Part shown: positions 16,101-25,841 of the stretch, in pieces | Position numbering within the stretch: position 1 is the first letter of the stretch | How the letters are laid out: each line of letters opens with the position of its first letter | Program-made: the position numbers and the translations under genes | The notes under the pieces: model-generated | Told to the model about the DNA's origin: nothing | The model's input: only the letters and a program-made list of their open reading frames with translations | Databases searched by the model: none | Origin: a virus | Virus record (IMG/VR): IMGVR_UViG_3300025732_000030 | Location: 1 to 64,000 of that record | DNA length: 64,000 nt | Reading direction: 5' to 3' (one strand)

Positions 16101-18617
16101 AAGATCCTTACTATTAGAACTGAGAGAGCAAATAATAATCAGACTGCGGGTCCAAAGTTATTAGTAGGTGCAACTATTGCTTCTGGTTTAGACCAATCTT
16201 TAGGTTCATTAAACATGTTTGATGATGCAGGGTTTGGACCTAAAATAAATGACAAGGATAAAAGTAAAGAATTTCAAGCAAAAATTGCAAGTCATTATGG
16301 AGCATTAAAAATAAATATAGAAGATCAATATGGTAATTTAAGAAGTATTATACAATTACCAATAACACCATGTGAGCAACATATTCCAAATTTACCAGTT
16401 TCAAATATAAGTGTTAACTATAATTTACCAGATGGAACCCCTACATCAACAATAATACAACAAAAAATAATTCAATCTTCTATAGAGTTATTTAATGGAG
16501 ATACTTATGTATGTAGGTTTACTGAAAAAAATCCAATGTTCTTTTTCTATGATTGGTTATATGGTGAACCAAATGGTTATGAATATAATTACTTTAATAA
16601 CCAAATGATCCCTGAACCAAGATTTTGGTCAAATAGTGAAAAATATGACATTAGCAATTTACAAGTAACTAATATTGCTGCTTGGACGGCCATAATAAAT
16701 AATGCAACAACAGGTACAGGATTCCTTCCTAGCTCATATTATAATTTAGATAATGATAATTATAATATGACCAATGATCATCATGGGGCTTATCCTGGTT
16801 TTATGTTTGTTAAAAATTCATATTTCTATTTATCAGCTTCAGGTGTTAGGGACTTTGTTGTTGAATCAGATGTATTATTAGACTTTAGAGAAGTTGGTGT
16901 ATTTGATTATGAAAAATGTTATCAACCCTATCAGTACACAGATTTATATGCCATGTTTAGAATGGATAAATTAACTGCTACTGAAGGAAATTTCTACATA
17001 TATGATCAGTCTTTAAGTATTAGTAGATTAACTAATAGGTTTACTTCTTTTGGATTTCTGCAGTCAGTATTTTATGATCCCACTGTTGCAGAGCTTTGCT
17101 ATACATATTTACCAAATACAATAACATATTCATTACCAACAACTGCTAATACTGCAATTGATTATTGGTATATGTTTTTACCATTTAATAGAAAAAACTT
17201 TATCGGTCAAATTAGTTCTGTAAAATCTTTTGCTAAAACTGGTGCTTTTGTAACATTTAAAAATGAAAGTCCTATTGTATTTCAAGGAGTAGATACATTA
17301 GAAATGGATGGCTCAGGTACTAAAGTTATTATTGGTGACGGAGGTTTATTTGCAAGAGAACCTCAAAATGTTGTAGTAGCAGATCAACCATATATGTATG
17401 GCTCTTCACAGGGAAGATTATCAGTTATATCTACTCCTGCAGGTATGTACTATGTTTCACAAGATCAAGGTAAAATATTTTCTTATGGTGAGGGGCTTAC
17501 AGAAATAAATCAAGCAGGTATGAAGTGGTGGTTTGATGAATTTTTACCATCTAAATTACTAGCAGACTTTCCTCAATTCCCCTATGCAGATAATCCAGTA
17601 GCTGGTGTTGGTACGCAAGCTATTTATGATAATGGCAATTCAGTATTATATTTCTGTAAAAAAGATTATAAACTAAAAACATATGATCAGTTTGGTAATC
17701 TAATAAAACCACAAGTAACATATGTGAATACAGGAAAAGAAAGTTACTTTTTATATGTTCCCATTGGAGCTGACGGTAAATTATTAACTCCTGTAAAAAT
17801 GCCTTTAGGAGATCCATTAATATTTGAAGATGCTTCTTGGACAATGAGCTATGATCCAAAATCTAAATTCTGGATTAGTTTTCATGACTGGCATCCAAAT
17901 TTAATTATTCCTACAAAAGAAAGTTTTGTAAGTATTGTTAAAAATGAATTGTGGCAACATTATTTTTCATGTAATGACTATTGTAATTTTTATGGTACAC
18001 AGTATCCATTTGAAGTTGAGTTCCCAGTATCAACAGGTCAAACAGTAACTACTTTAAAATCAGTAGAGTATATTCTTGAATGTTATAGAAGAGATACTAT
18101 ACATTGCATGGATCAGTTTCATGTGCTTGATTATAATTTTGATCAAGCTGTGATTTATAACTCAGAACAAATCTCTGGATATTTAAATCTTAATATATTT
18201 CCCAAAAACAATGTGACTCTATCTTTAGATTATCCTAAACTTAATCAATCTAACTTAGCTTCATTTGATGTATTATTCTCAAAAGAAGAACAGAAGTATA
18301 GAATAAATCAGTTCTGGGATATTACAAAAGATAGGGGGGAATTCCCACTTACTGCAGGCTATCCTCCAACAGGACCACTTGTTCCAGGAACAACAGTTCT
18401 TTTAGGAAACTATCCACAAGAATTATTATGGATTACAGAATCTAATGGATATAAAAAATCTATTAATCCAAATTCTGTAAACTATAATAAAGATTCTATG
18501 CAGAGAAAGAAATTTAGACATATGGTTAACTTTATACATCTAAGTAAAGCAGATACTAGAGATACCAACATGATCTTTAAAATGTTTAATACCAAAAATC
18601 AATATTCTTTTAGATAA
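13158..18617 (+). CDS. Tail muzzle/stabilisation protein
   Basis: The 1,819-residue product opens with NTFIKGLHKDSDPAFISEGM and ARNVVNNTIEGDIGTLSNEA, the hallmark N-terminus of the crAss-like muzzle, which also recalls T7 gp12. Further typical blocks are GGSHTNYLRDEVYSFFIRWV (residues about 420-440), RVMGVRFKNIILPKDNDGI and the closing KFRHMVNFIHLSKADTRDTN. The protein is beta-rich with inserted domains. A hydrophobic, Ala-rich helical section around residues 870-935 (SIAGAVSQIAFFFMEGAGAA) is unusual and could be a membrane-active or packing insert. It is the distal end of the tail barrel, and its gene overlaps the next by one base. Confidence 0.8.
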   Translation: MAKKESSTSQNNLNTFIKGLHKDSDPAFISEGMWTHARNVVNNTIEGDIGTLSNEASNALCALAGATMPNTVNFRYIIGAVHLFSDKWIIYTAGHNTEIAVISSMSEIGLFEIDSCTYRPIVQDACLNFCKSNLVSGVSRELQNCSWQVYWADGLNPDRVLNLGDQKLWPSLADYSWAGAGANVNYYISLLVPGLKVLWPGVTWKQICTDSLGISQTSPGVWPIGHPVGCITCDNLNELDCDAIRLARLMKTPCLNLSIAEGSGSLENGSYYAVIAYSIKNQKVTDYFAPSNVQPVYTLTSSQGSLILDVDADTESFDEFELVVVANINENTAAIIHGYYSTKTKRIFIEQFALNKPAVDPSSIGLIIPIFEKSDQMTQLNNYLLRIGPTTKFDFNYQPLANLIQSEWVAVEYPSDYYFKGGSHTNYLRDEVYSFFIRWVYDTGDKSASYHIPGRAARRWGPNSYFENAPNSLSNGDSFPGDTKIFQTINTATQTSTGGTTLPDGGTIVGVGDMGYWQSTEIYPDDRPDIWNASDHMWTGKFQSPNPSYDLCGLPIRHHKFPENVIYNAVTGNLTNLTGSSHFRKDAVTGALFIRVMGVRFKNIILPKDNDGIDIQNIVGYEILRGGRDGNKSIVAKGMINNFRDYERQGVTANTRKGLYANYPFNTIYPVGNTLNSSDHNYQYNDPYIKSVDNNNDVVNQDIPNNLITFHSPDTTFRNPYLGIPELKLYGYLSGTATQQFIEPQGHPKFTLLSDEALWVAMVAGLLDVLLRSGGKKTFNYPQGSFISQFQLPEVAATTALPGVQANLTALTGVTTANQTFNTAINTYTNSGFALSQAFSGQSTLDNIYNNHNQTVLLAGGNYDPQTYSVEASAYSMLPSWVSTTLSIAGAVSQIAFFFMEGAGAAIDVLYALGPLRQYALQLIAHGLYDVFNPFNINDTKRFRIADAFYIAKNTSAEVRNYQNTITGNTDSYTINNYKRPKILTIRTERANNNQTAGPKLLVGATIASGLDQSLGSLNMFDDAGFGPKINDKDKSKEFQAKIASHYGALKINIEDQYGNLRSIIQLPITPCEQHIPNLPVSNISVNYNLPDGTPTSTIIQQKIIQSSIELFNGDTYVCRFTEKNPMFFFYDWLYGEPNGYEYNYFNNQMIPEPRFWSNSEKYDISNLQVTNIAAWTAIINNATTGTGFLPSSYYNLDNDNYNMTNDHHGAYPGFMFVKNSYFYLSASGVRDFVVESDVLLDFREVGVFDYEKCYQPYQYTDLYAMFRMDKLTATEGNFYIYDQSLSISRLTNRFTSFGFLQSVFYDPTVAELCYTYLPNTITYSLPTTANTAIDYWYMFLPFNRKNFIGQISSVKSFAKTGAFVTFKNESPIVFQGVDTLEMDGSGTKVIIGDGGLFAREPQNVVVADQPYMYGSSQGRLSVISTPAGMYYVSQDQGKIFSYGEGLTEINQAGMKWWFDEFLPSKLLADFPQFPYADNPVAGVGTQAIYDNGNSVLYFCKKDYKLKTYDQFGNLIKPQVTYVNTGKESYFLYVPIGADGKLLTPVKMPLGDPLIFEDASWTMSYDPKSKFWISFHDWHPNLIIPTKESFVSIVKNELWQHYFSCNDYCNFYGTQYPFEVEFPVSTGQTVTTLKSVEYILECYRRDTIHCMDQFHVLDYNFDQAVIYNSEQISGYLNLNIFPKNNVTLSLDYPKLNQSNLASFDVLFSKEEQKYRINQFWDITKDRGEFPLTAGYPPTGPLVPGTTVLLGNYPQELLWITESNGYKKSINPNSVNYNKDSMQRKKFRHMVNFIHLSKADTRDTNMIFKMFNTKNQYSFR

Positions 18618-21600
18618 TGAAAAAATCTCTGAAAAAAGGTTTACCTGGTGGCCCAAATGAAAAACTATTTTCAAAAGAAGGATATAGAAGTACATCCTCT
18701 GATGTAAATAATTTATTTAATATCATTCCTTCTGGTAATATTACTATGAAGGAAAAAGATGGAACACCATTAAAAAAAGGACCTTTATTAGGGATTGATA
18801 ATTTGGGTAATTCACAATTAATGCTTCCTGGTGCAGATTATCAATTTCCTGGAAATGTTGTTCAAGAGGTTCCATTAGCTAAAAAGGGAGGGCCTTTTCA
18901 GAATAGCAATATTTATGCAACTAATAAACTATTTGCAATAAATCCATTATTTAAAAAAAGAAAGAAGGGTAAAAAAGCAAGGGGTATTTATAATCCTAAA
19001 GCAAAGTATACTTATGATGAAGGTGGAGAAACAAATTGCCCATTAGGTTATATGTGGAATGGTATAGAATGTATTCTTAATCCTTTTGAAACAAGACCAA
19101 GTCAAAGAGCAGCTGTTTATATGGATAAAGATGGTACTTATAAGATGGACCCAGTATACCAACAGTTCTCTCAACAAAAGTTTGATGTAGCAGAATCTAA
19201 TAGAAAAGCACAAGAGTTTAATAAGATGTATGTTCAGTCTAAAAACTATAAAAGACTTTTAAAGAAACAAGGTTATACTCCTGAAGAAATAGAAGATAGA
19301 ATTAATTCTGTCATGAACATAAATGACTTCAGGTATATTGATCAAGGTCAAAGTTGGGTAGGTGCTGATGAAAATACAGGTAAGGAATTTATATCATACA
19401 ATGTAACAGATCCAGGTGATTGGCCTGGGTTTGATCAGATAGCAGCACATGAGTGGGGTCATGTAGGTGTAGACTCAGGAGCTAGTCCTCTTAAACAAAA
19501 AGAAAAAGAAGAGTTTATTAATAGGATAAATAAAGAACAGGCAGGAGTTACTGGTAACCCAGATGACTTAGTGCATGATATGGAGCCTCAAGAAAATAGG
19601 GCAGACTTAGTACAATTAAAACTACAACTGCAAGAATCTGGAATATTTGATTCCACAAAAAGAAAAAGATTCACAAAGAAAGATCTTAACAAATATAAGG
19701 AGGCTATGAAGTCTTCTGAAAGAAATTGGGATAACATGTGGAATAGAATGTTTAGATTATATGATGATGATAGCATTATATATTTGATGAACAATGTTGC
19801 ACAAAATAATTCCAATGAAGATGTCCAAGTTGCAAAGTATGGTTTTGAATTAGATCTTACAGAAGATGAAATACAAAAATATGTTAAAGGAGGATACATA
19901 GTAGAAGACATTTCTGTGCCTTTATTAACTAGAATGCAACTTGCTGGTGAAGTTCCTGAATCAACATATACACCCATCGCACCTAATTATTTAGAAGAAA
20001 ATCCAGAAACATATTCTCAAATTGTAAATAAACCAGAGGTCTCTACAGAAAGAGAAGGTTCAGATATTGGTAAACTAAGAGCAGAGTTCCGTGAACAAAA
20101 TCCATTAGATATATTTTTAGATGAGAAGAAAAGACAATATCTAAGAAGAAATAAAGGATTAAATAAATCTGCTGGAGTTACTATGGAAAAATTTCCAGAA
20201 GATGTTCTTCAGAACTTTATGAAAGAGTATGATTATAAAACAAATAATTATGCTGTAAAAAAACTTGGTAAGAAAGAAGGATGGAATCCTAGAAGAAGAG
20301 GTGAATGGGTAGATGAACTCACACCCGGTGAAAAAGATGCTGTAGCAGAATCTAGATATGGTTCTAAGCTACAACCAAGTTATTGGTCTAGATCATTAGC
20401 AGGTGTTCAAGAATTAGGTAATACTCTTCTACCAGGTCAGCCATTACAGTTTGATATTCCCGGGCTCACAAAGAAAGAGGAAAAAGAAATGAGAGACTCT
20501 AAATTAAGTGCTCTTGAGACTCTTGCACCAATAGATATTCCAGGTGCAGTTATAGCCAATCTTTCCAAAAATACTGGATTATCTACAGGTTCTGATTATA
20601 AAGAACAACCAAACGTATTATCTGGTGAAAAAATGTCTAATGTTTCTGATATAGATGCAACATTATTAAATCCATTAACTTATGCAGGACTAGAAGCACT
20701 ACCTGAGCTTGGTGTAAATTTAGTTAAGGGTATTAGTAAAGGCATTTCTGCAGCACCAGAAGCTATTTCAAATTTAAAAAAGTTTATTACTACAGAAGCA
20801 CCTTTAAACTTGGATACGCCAGTTAATAATATTGATAATGTAGTAGATGTAAGATCAAAAGTTTTAGAAAGTGTTCCAAAAGATGCTCCATATGTTATGT
20901 CAGATGAACTTTTACCTGATTATAAAACATTTAAAACTAGAGGACGATCAATAACATATGATGAGGGTGTTGATCTTTTAGAAGATATGGCAAATAAATA
21001 TCCTGTGCTTCAAGAAAGTCCTAAAATACCAGTATACTATCACGGAACTACATCTGCCTCTTTACCTGGTATAATTAAAAATGAAGGACTATTACCTGTT
21101 GGTGAATTAATAAGAGAAGGTAAAATTCCATTAACAGGTGAGCTAGGTTCTGGAGTTGCAGGTATAAATAATTCAAGTATATCAACTGCAATGGCAAGAG
21201 GACATCAGGGTGCATTGGATTATGCAATTGGTTTATCTGGAAAAAATAAAGTTAATGTGGAAGATGATTTGGCAAAATGGTTTGAAAGAGGTGGTAGAGA
21301 ATCTTTTGTTGAGTCACCATATAGTCCAGATATTTCTTTTTATGATGATTTAAAAAATAAAAGATTAACTGAATGGCAAAATTTATCTGATGCTGAAAAA
21401 GCTTTAGTTCAAGATAATTATCCTGTTATGTTTGGAATAAATCCTACAAAAGGAAATACTGAAAGATTTGTTATTCCAAAAACAGATATATCAGATGAAG
21501 TTGGTATTTCTGGTAAAATTAATTTTGAAGAAATTCCTTCTATTTTTGTACCAAAAAGTAAAGTAGCAGCTCTTCAAGAACAATTGGGAACAAAAACAAA

Positions 21601-21754
21601 AGTATTACCCATTGAGGATTTTATGCAGAATTATAAAAATGCAGATCAGTATAATCAAATGGGTTATTCAAAAGGTGGTATAGTGGCTCAACTTCTTAAA
21701 ACACAAATTGATAAACTTATAAAACAAGGATACATAATAGAGGAGATTGATTAA
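18617..21754 (+). CDS. Virion cargo protein with zincin motif and ADP-ribosyltransferase-like domain
   Basis: The 1,045-residue product has an N-terminal part with AKKGG and a CPLGYMWNGIEC knuckle. It then has a zinc-protease motif HEWGH (278-282) with a candidate third ligand in QENRAD (E326). Residues about 400-430 hold the segment LTEDEIQKYVKGGYIVEDI, repeated at the C-terminus as KGGIVAQLLKTQIDKLIKQG. Residues about 800-1000 start YYHGTTSASLPGIIKNEGLL, then GALDYAIGL and EEIPSIFVP, the plan of an ADP-ribosyltransferase fold (YHGT, YA, late acidic E). A packaged effector or ejection protein is likely. Activity is predicted, not shown. Confidence 0.65.
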   Translation: MKKSLKKGLPGGPNEKLFSKEGYRSTSSDVNNLFNIIPSGNITMKEKDGTPLKKGPLLGIDNLGNSQLMLPGADYQFPGNVVQEVPLAKKGGPFQNSNIYATNKLFAINPLFKKRKKGKKARGIYNPKAKYTYDEGGETNCPLGYMWNGIECILNPFETRPSQRAAVYMDKDGTYKMDPVYQQFSQQKFDVAESNRKAQEFNKMYVQSKNYKRLLKKQGYTPEEIEDRINSVMNINDFRYIDQGQSWVGADENTGKEFISYNVTDPGDWPGFDQIAAHEWGHVGVDSGASPLKQKEKEEFINRINKEQAGVTGNPDDLVHDMEPQENRADLVQLKLQLQESGIFDSTKRKRFTKKDLNKYKEAMKSSERNWDNMWNRMFRLYDDDSIIYLMNNVAQNNSNEDVQVAKYGFELDLTEDEIQKYVKGGYIVEDISVPLLTRMQLAGEVPESTYTPIAPNYLEENPETYSQIVNKPEVSTEREGSDIGKLRAEFREQNPLDIFLDEKKRQYLRRNKGLNKSAGVTMEKFPEDVLQNFMKEYDYKTNNYAVKKLGKKEGWNPRRRGEWVDELTPGEKDAVAESRYGSKLQPSYWSRSLAGVQELGNTLLPGQPLQFDIPGLTKKEEKEMRDSKLSALETLAPIDIPGAVIANLSKNTGLSTGSDYKEQPNVLSGEKMSNVSDIDATLLNPLTYAGLEALPELGVNLVKGISKGISAAPEAISNLKKFITTEAPLNLDTPVNNIDNVVDVRSKVLESVPKDAPYVMSDELLPDYKTFKTRGRSITYDEGVDLLEDMANKYPVLQESPKIPVYYHGTTSASLPGIIKNEGLLPVGELIREGKIPLTGELGSGVAGINNSSISTAMARGHQGALDYAIGLSGKNKVNVEDDLAKWFERGGRESFVESPYSPDISFYDDLKNKRLTEWQNLSDAEKALVQDNYPVMFGINPTKGNTERFVIPKTDISDEVGISGKINFEEIPSIFVPKSKVAALQEQLGTKTKVLPIEDFMQNYKNADQYNQMGYSKGGIVAQLLKTQIDKLIKQGYIIEEID

Positions 21755-21777
21755 ACTTATTTGGTTTACTACTTAAA

Positions 21778-21806
21778 TTTATTTTTAGTATATTTAATAT
21801 ATAACG
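21778..21806 (+). promoter_or_regulatory. Predicted late promoter before the 1,340-residue cargo gene
   Basis: The segment contains TTATTTTTAGTATATT followed by TAATATATAACG and ends 6 bases before the ATG at 21813. The match to the copy at 10843 covers 16 bases without a mismatch. Confidence 0.65.
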
Positions 21807-21812
21807 TGCAAC

Positions 21813-24800
21813 ATGGCAACAAAAAAAGTTAGAATCCGCAAACCCAATGAAGGTGAACAACCCGGGTTTATTAGTAAGCTCAGTAAGTATACAGAGACCA
21901 AGAAAGAACAGTCTCAATATTCTGATGAAGATATATATAGGTATATACTTACTAAAGTTCAAGAAGGAGATTTTCCTGAACAAATTATTGCGGATTTAGA
22001 AAAATATAAAATTCCAAGATCAAAAGTAGCTGACACTGCTTATGATTTATATGATGATTATAAAAGGGCTGCTGAAGAAAAGAAAAAAGAATCTGGTAAA
22101 GCACCATATGATACAGAAAATCCTTATAATACAGAAACTGCATCCACAGAAGATGAAACTGCAGAAGAAGTTTATGATGAAGAAGAAGATGATGAGGAAA
22201 TACAAGAAGCTCAAGCCGGGGGTCAGTTTATAGGTAATAGCATTTTTCCAAAACCAACAAAACCTTATTATGTGGGGGCTGATGCAGAGCCATATGATAA
22301 TGCTTATAAAACAGGTGGGGCAACTAGTAAAAGATCTTTTATTAATAAGTTTGTAAAAGATAAACTTAAACAAGCTGCAGAAGGTGATGAGGTTCAGAAC
22401 AATGAATTCTATTTACCACCTACCGGAACTATAGATGATCCAATGGGTAAGTATACTCAAAAAGCAAAACTATTTGCAAAGACAGTACAGAATACTGGTA
22501 ATCAAGCAGTATATAAAGAACAAGCAGAACAAGCATATAACAATTATATTCAAAATATGGGCGGCCCCATGAATCAACAAGATTCACATGACCCATTAGA
22601 ACATTTACATATATATGGAGAAGCTTTAGATCATACATTAACACAAAATACTTCAGGCATGGCTGATGAATTTCAATTTGGTGGAATAAAAAAATTAAAA
22701 GAAATGGGTGGAAATAGAAGAATAAGAAGAGCTAACAAAGCTTTATTTGGAACACCATATGCTATACCTGGTGTAGATGTTAATTATGAGTTTGGTCCTC
22801 TAGGAGGATTAAGAAAAGCAACAGCAGATTGGGATGTTTCTGTACTGGGAGATCTAGTAAAATTCTTACCACAAAGAGGAGGGTCTTTTAACTCTCCATT
22901 TAATGCTGGCTATTCATTAGTTTCCACGCCTGCAAAAATGCGGGATAAAGTTATTAGAACAATAAATAATAAAGCTTTAGATGAAGTTGCAGCAAATACT
23001 CCAGGATCTGATGCTACAAGAAATAATACTACAAATAATAAGGCAGAACTAACTTGCCCTCCGGGAGCAACATATGATGCTAATAAAGGTTACTGTGTAG
23101 ACATGAACGGTAGAATGGTATTCTCACCATCTACTATGCTTACTAAAGATTCATCTGAACTTTTAACTAATCCTTTTGTAAATCCTTATGCTGATCAAAT
23201 TCCAGGAAGCTATGAGAACTTAAAAGCAAAACAAGCTAAGACAAATGTATTAACTAATGCTGGTGTATCTCCATTACAAGCTAATACAGCACCTATGTCA
23301 AATATTGCTTGGATGGGTTCTAATGTGGGAATGTTTAAAGAAACTTGGACACCAGAAAAACTTGCATTTGAGAAAGCTGCTGAACCAGAAAGTTACTCTG
23401 ATACAAATAAACCTTGGTATTATTTTACGGATCCTTCAGGAAAACAATATGATACACAATATGTAGAAAGTTTTGATCCTTTAACAGGAGAGCCAACTTT
23501 TAATAAAAATTATTATAAAAATAAACCTGCTGATATTTATGATAAAACAGCATATTATCAGAAATATATTGCATCGTCACCCTATTCTTATCTATTAGAT
23601 GAAAATTATAGAAAAGCCAATAATATAAATAAGTTTGAGGACTATACTCCTGAACAGCGAAAACAGTTATATGATTATGGCCAATATTCTTATTTAGTAA
23701 CAGATAAAGAAGGTAATGAATATTCAGCACGAAGTATGGCTCCAGATTATAAAGAACAGGTTTATGATCCAGCTGTGAAGGCCTACAAACCACAATACGA
23801 TATGGGATTATACAATGAGCAGGTAATGGAAAGTTTAGGATTAACCATACCAGATCCATATCAAACAGGTGGTTTTATAGATTCTGAAAATCCAGATCTA
23901 TATAAATTCATTTATGGTGGAGATGATCTTTATGGAGAAGGAGGATATCTTCCAAAAGCAGAATATGGAGATTGGTCAAAAAGTAGATTTAATACAGGTT
24001 TTAAACCAAGATATAGCCAACAAAGAGAAAGATTAACTCTTGATCCAGCTATTATGAATCCATTTGGTGCAGATGGTTGGAGAGAAAATGCCATGAATAC
24101 TTTTAGACAACGTGTTACTGAAGATAGAAATAAACAAGGTACAACTAATAATACTACTCAACCTACTACGACTACTACTAATACACAGCAAGGAACTAAT
24201 ACCCAACAAGGTACAAATACACAGCAAGGAAACAATACACAGCAAGGTGCACCTGGAACATTTAATTTTATAGCTCCACCATCAAGAAGAGGAATCTTTG
24301 GTCTTACAAGAGACTTTAATTATGGTTCAGGATTCTCACCAGTTAACTGGCAAGTTCCTGAAGGAACAACATCCATTAGAGAAGTAGCTTATAAAGATCG
24401 TGGTAAATGGTATAATCCATTTGATACTAAAAGAATTAAAGAGTATTATGCAATGGGACTACCTGGTGCAGAAAATACTACAGGACAACCTGCTGGAACT
24501 ACTACTCAACCTGGAACCACCCCTTCTACTAATCAACCAGGAGGAACACAAACTCCATCTGCACAAGTTAGAAATGTATCTGGTATGACTATTACTAATG
24601 TAGATGGCAATGAGGCAAAAGGTATAGATAGAAAAGGTAGATTAGTTTCCGGAGATCTTACTGGTGATAGACAAATGAATAGGCAAGATAGAAGATATCA
24701 AAGAAGACATGGTAGTCCTGATGAGCCACAAGATCCAGATTTAACTGCACTTGGGTTTCAACCTGATATGTCAAATATGCAAGATATGGAAGAAGTACCT

Positions 24801-25835
24801 ACTGCTATTAATACTGGAGGTATAGAACAAATTGATATGCCACAGGGTAAACCAAATACTGTATTATATGCTAATTCCCCATTAGCATATAAGCAAACAG
24901 AAAGTGCACCATCCCAATCTGTTAATCCTAAAAGTATTTGGGATCCTAATAGTGTAGTTCCTAATACAGTTAATCAAGATGTTCCACAAAATAATCTTGG
25001 TCCTGTTGGTTTTGGCACAACACAAAATACTCAACAAGGAGTACCACCATTATTACAAAGAACCAATGTTTCACAAACAGTAACTCAAAACCAGGCAGAT
25101 GCTCAGTCACCAAAAGATATTTGGGATCCAAATAATATTATATCTGGCTCAAATTCTAATGTATCTAGTACAAATCCTGTAGTACCACAAGTGGTTTCTC
25201 AATCTAATACAAGATTGATGGGAAATCCATTTGCAGATGCTCAACAAAATATATTTAATAAACAAGCTCCTACAAATCCATTTGGAGTAATTAGAAGAGC
25301 ACATGGTGGTGAGATGGATTATATGCCAGACTATATGGCATATGGTGGTTATCTACCACAAGCGGGTCCTGGTATTGTAGTAGATCAACCAGAATTTAAT
25401 GATCCAAATTATATTGGTAAAGTAGTTGAAGAATCTGGATTTAGTTGGGATCCAAAACAATTGGGAGCAGACCTATTTGGTGGTAAAATGAGTTTAACAG
25501 GTATGGCTACATCAATTGGTGATGCATTTAAGAATGAGAAAAACTTTGATCAATATAGAAAGATGGCTAGATCTTCTGATGCAGCAACTCCAAATACTGG
25601 TCAGTCAGGTTTTGGTTCAGCTGAAGTACCTGGAAGTAATATGGGATACATGGGGGTAAATGATATAAACTCTGGAAGAAGAATTCAAGGTATTGGTTGG
25701 CAAGGTAATGAGGTAATCACTAAAAAAGGTGGTCAATTAGGTTCTAATTATAAAAAAGGAAGTGTTTATACATTAACAGCTAAGCAGATTCAAGAGATTG
25801 TTGCTGCGGGTGGTAAAGTAGAATATATAAAATAA
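21813..25835 (+). CDS. Large cargo protein, low-complexity, crAss-like
   Basis: The 1,340-residue product starts with a basic segment and a helical module (residues about 38-90, EGDFPEQIIADLEKYKIP), a plan seen also in the 881-residue neighbour. Long disordered stretches rich in Asn, Gln, Pro and Thr follow, with a CPPGATYDANKGYC knuckle near residue 415 and a repeat of NTQQGx. Two IWDPN segments occur late. Aromatic-Gly-Gly peptides recur (FQFGG, YGGYLPQ, IYGGDD). It ends with KKGGQLGSNYKKGSVYTLTA and QIQEIVAAGGKVEYI, which parallel the cargo protein upstream. No enzyme motif was seen. It is probably packaged and flexible, and may be extruded through the tail. Confidence 0.7.
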   Translation: MATKKVRIRKPNEGEQPGFISKLSKYTETKKEQSQYSDEDIYRYILTKVQEGDFPEQIIADLEKYKIPRSKVADTAYDLYDDYKRAAEEKKKESGKAPYDTENPYNTETASTEDETAEEVYDEEEDDEEIQEAQAGGQFIGNSIFPKPTKPYYVGADAEPYDNAYKTGGATSKRSFINKFVKDKLKQAAEGDEVQNNEFYLPPTGTIDDPMGKYTQKAKLFAKTVQNTGNQAVYKEQAEQAYNNYIQNMGGPMNQQDSHDPLEHLHIYGEALDHTLTQNTSGMADEFQFGGIKKLKEMGGNRRIRRANKALFGTPYAIPGVDVNYEFGPLGGLRKATADWDVSVLGDLVKFLPQRGGSFNSPFNAGYSLVSTPAKMRDKVIRTINNKALDEVAANTPGSDATRNNTTNNKAELTCPPGATYDANKGYCVDMNGRMVFSPSTMLTKDSSELLTNPFVNPYADQIPGSYENLKAKQAKTNVLTNAGVSPLQANTAPMSNIAWMGSNVGMFKETWTPEKLAFEKAAEPESYSDTNKPWYYFTDPSGKQYDTQYVESFDPLTGEPTFNKNYYKNKPADIYDKTAYYQKYIASSPYSYLLDENYRKANNINKFEDYTPEQRKQLYDYGQYSYLVTDKEGNEYSARSMAPDYKEQVYDPAVKAYKPQYDMGLYNEQVMESLGLTIPDPYQTGGFIDSENPDLYKFIYGGDDLYGEGGYLPKAEYGDWSKSRFNTGFKPRYSQQRERLTLDPAIMNPFGADGWRENAMNTFRQRVTEDRNKQGTTNNTTQPTTTTTNTQQGTNTQQGTNTQQGNNTQQGAPGTFNFIAPPSRRGIFGLTRDFNYGSGFSPVNWQVPEGTTSIREVAYKDRGKWYNPFDTKRIKEYYAMGLPGAENTTGQPAGTTTQPGTTPSTNQPGGTQTPSAQVRNVSGMTITNVDGNEAKGIDRKGRLVSGDLTGDRQMNRQDRRYQRRHGSPDEPQDPDLTALGFQPDMSNMQDMEEVPTAINTGGIEQIDMPQGKPNTVLYANSPLAYKQTESAPSQSVNPKSIWDPNSVVPNTVNQDVPQNNLGPVGFGTTQNTQQGVPPLLQRTNVSQTVTQNQADAQSPKDIWDPNNIISGSNSNVSSTNPVVPQVVSQSNTRLMGNPFADAQQNIFNKQAPTNPFGVIRRAHGGEMDYMPDYMAYGGYLPQAGPGIVVDQPEFNDPNYIGKVVEESGFSWDPKQLGADLFGGKMSLTGMATSIGDAFKNEKNFDQYRKMARSSDAATPNTGQSGFGSAEVPGSNMGYMGVNDINSGRRIQGIGWQGNEVITKKGGQLGSNYKKGSVYTLTAKQIQEIVAAGGKVEYIK
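24180..24251 (+). repeat. Four tandem 18-base repeats coding NTQQGx
   Basis: Four units of 18 bases read AATACACAGCAAGGA with small changes and code for NTQQGT, NTQQGT, NTQQGN and NTQQGA, residues about 790-813 of the 1,340-residue protein. A run of Thr codons stands just before it. Such a repeat can change length by slippage. Confidence 0.85.
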
Positions 25836-25841
25836 ACTAAC

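Noticed and set aside
24180-24251. CRISPR-like array
   Set aside because: The repeats are 18-base in-frame coding units with no spacers, within a low-complexity protein.
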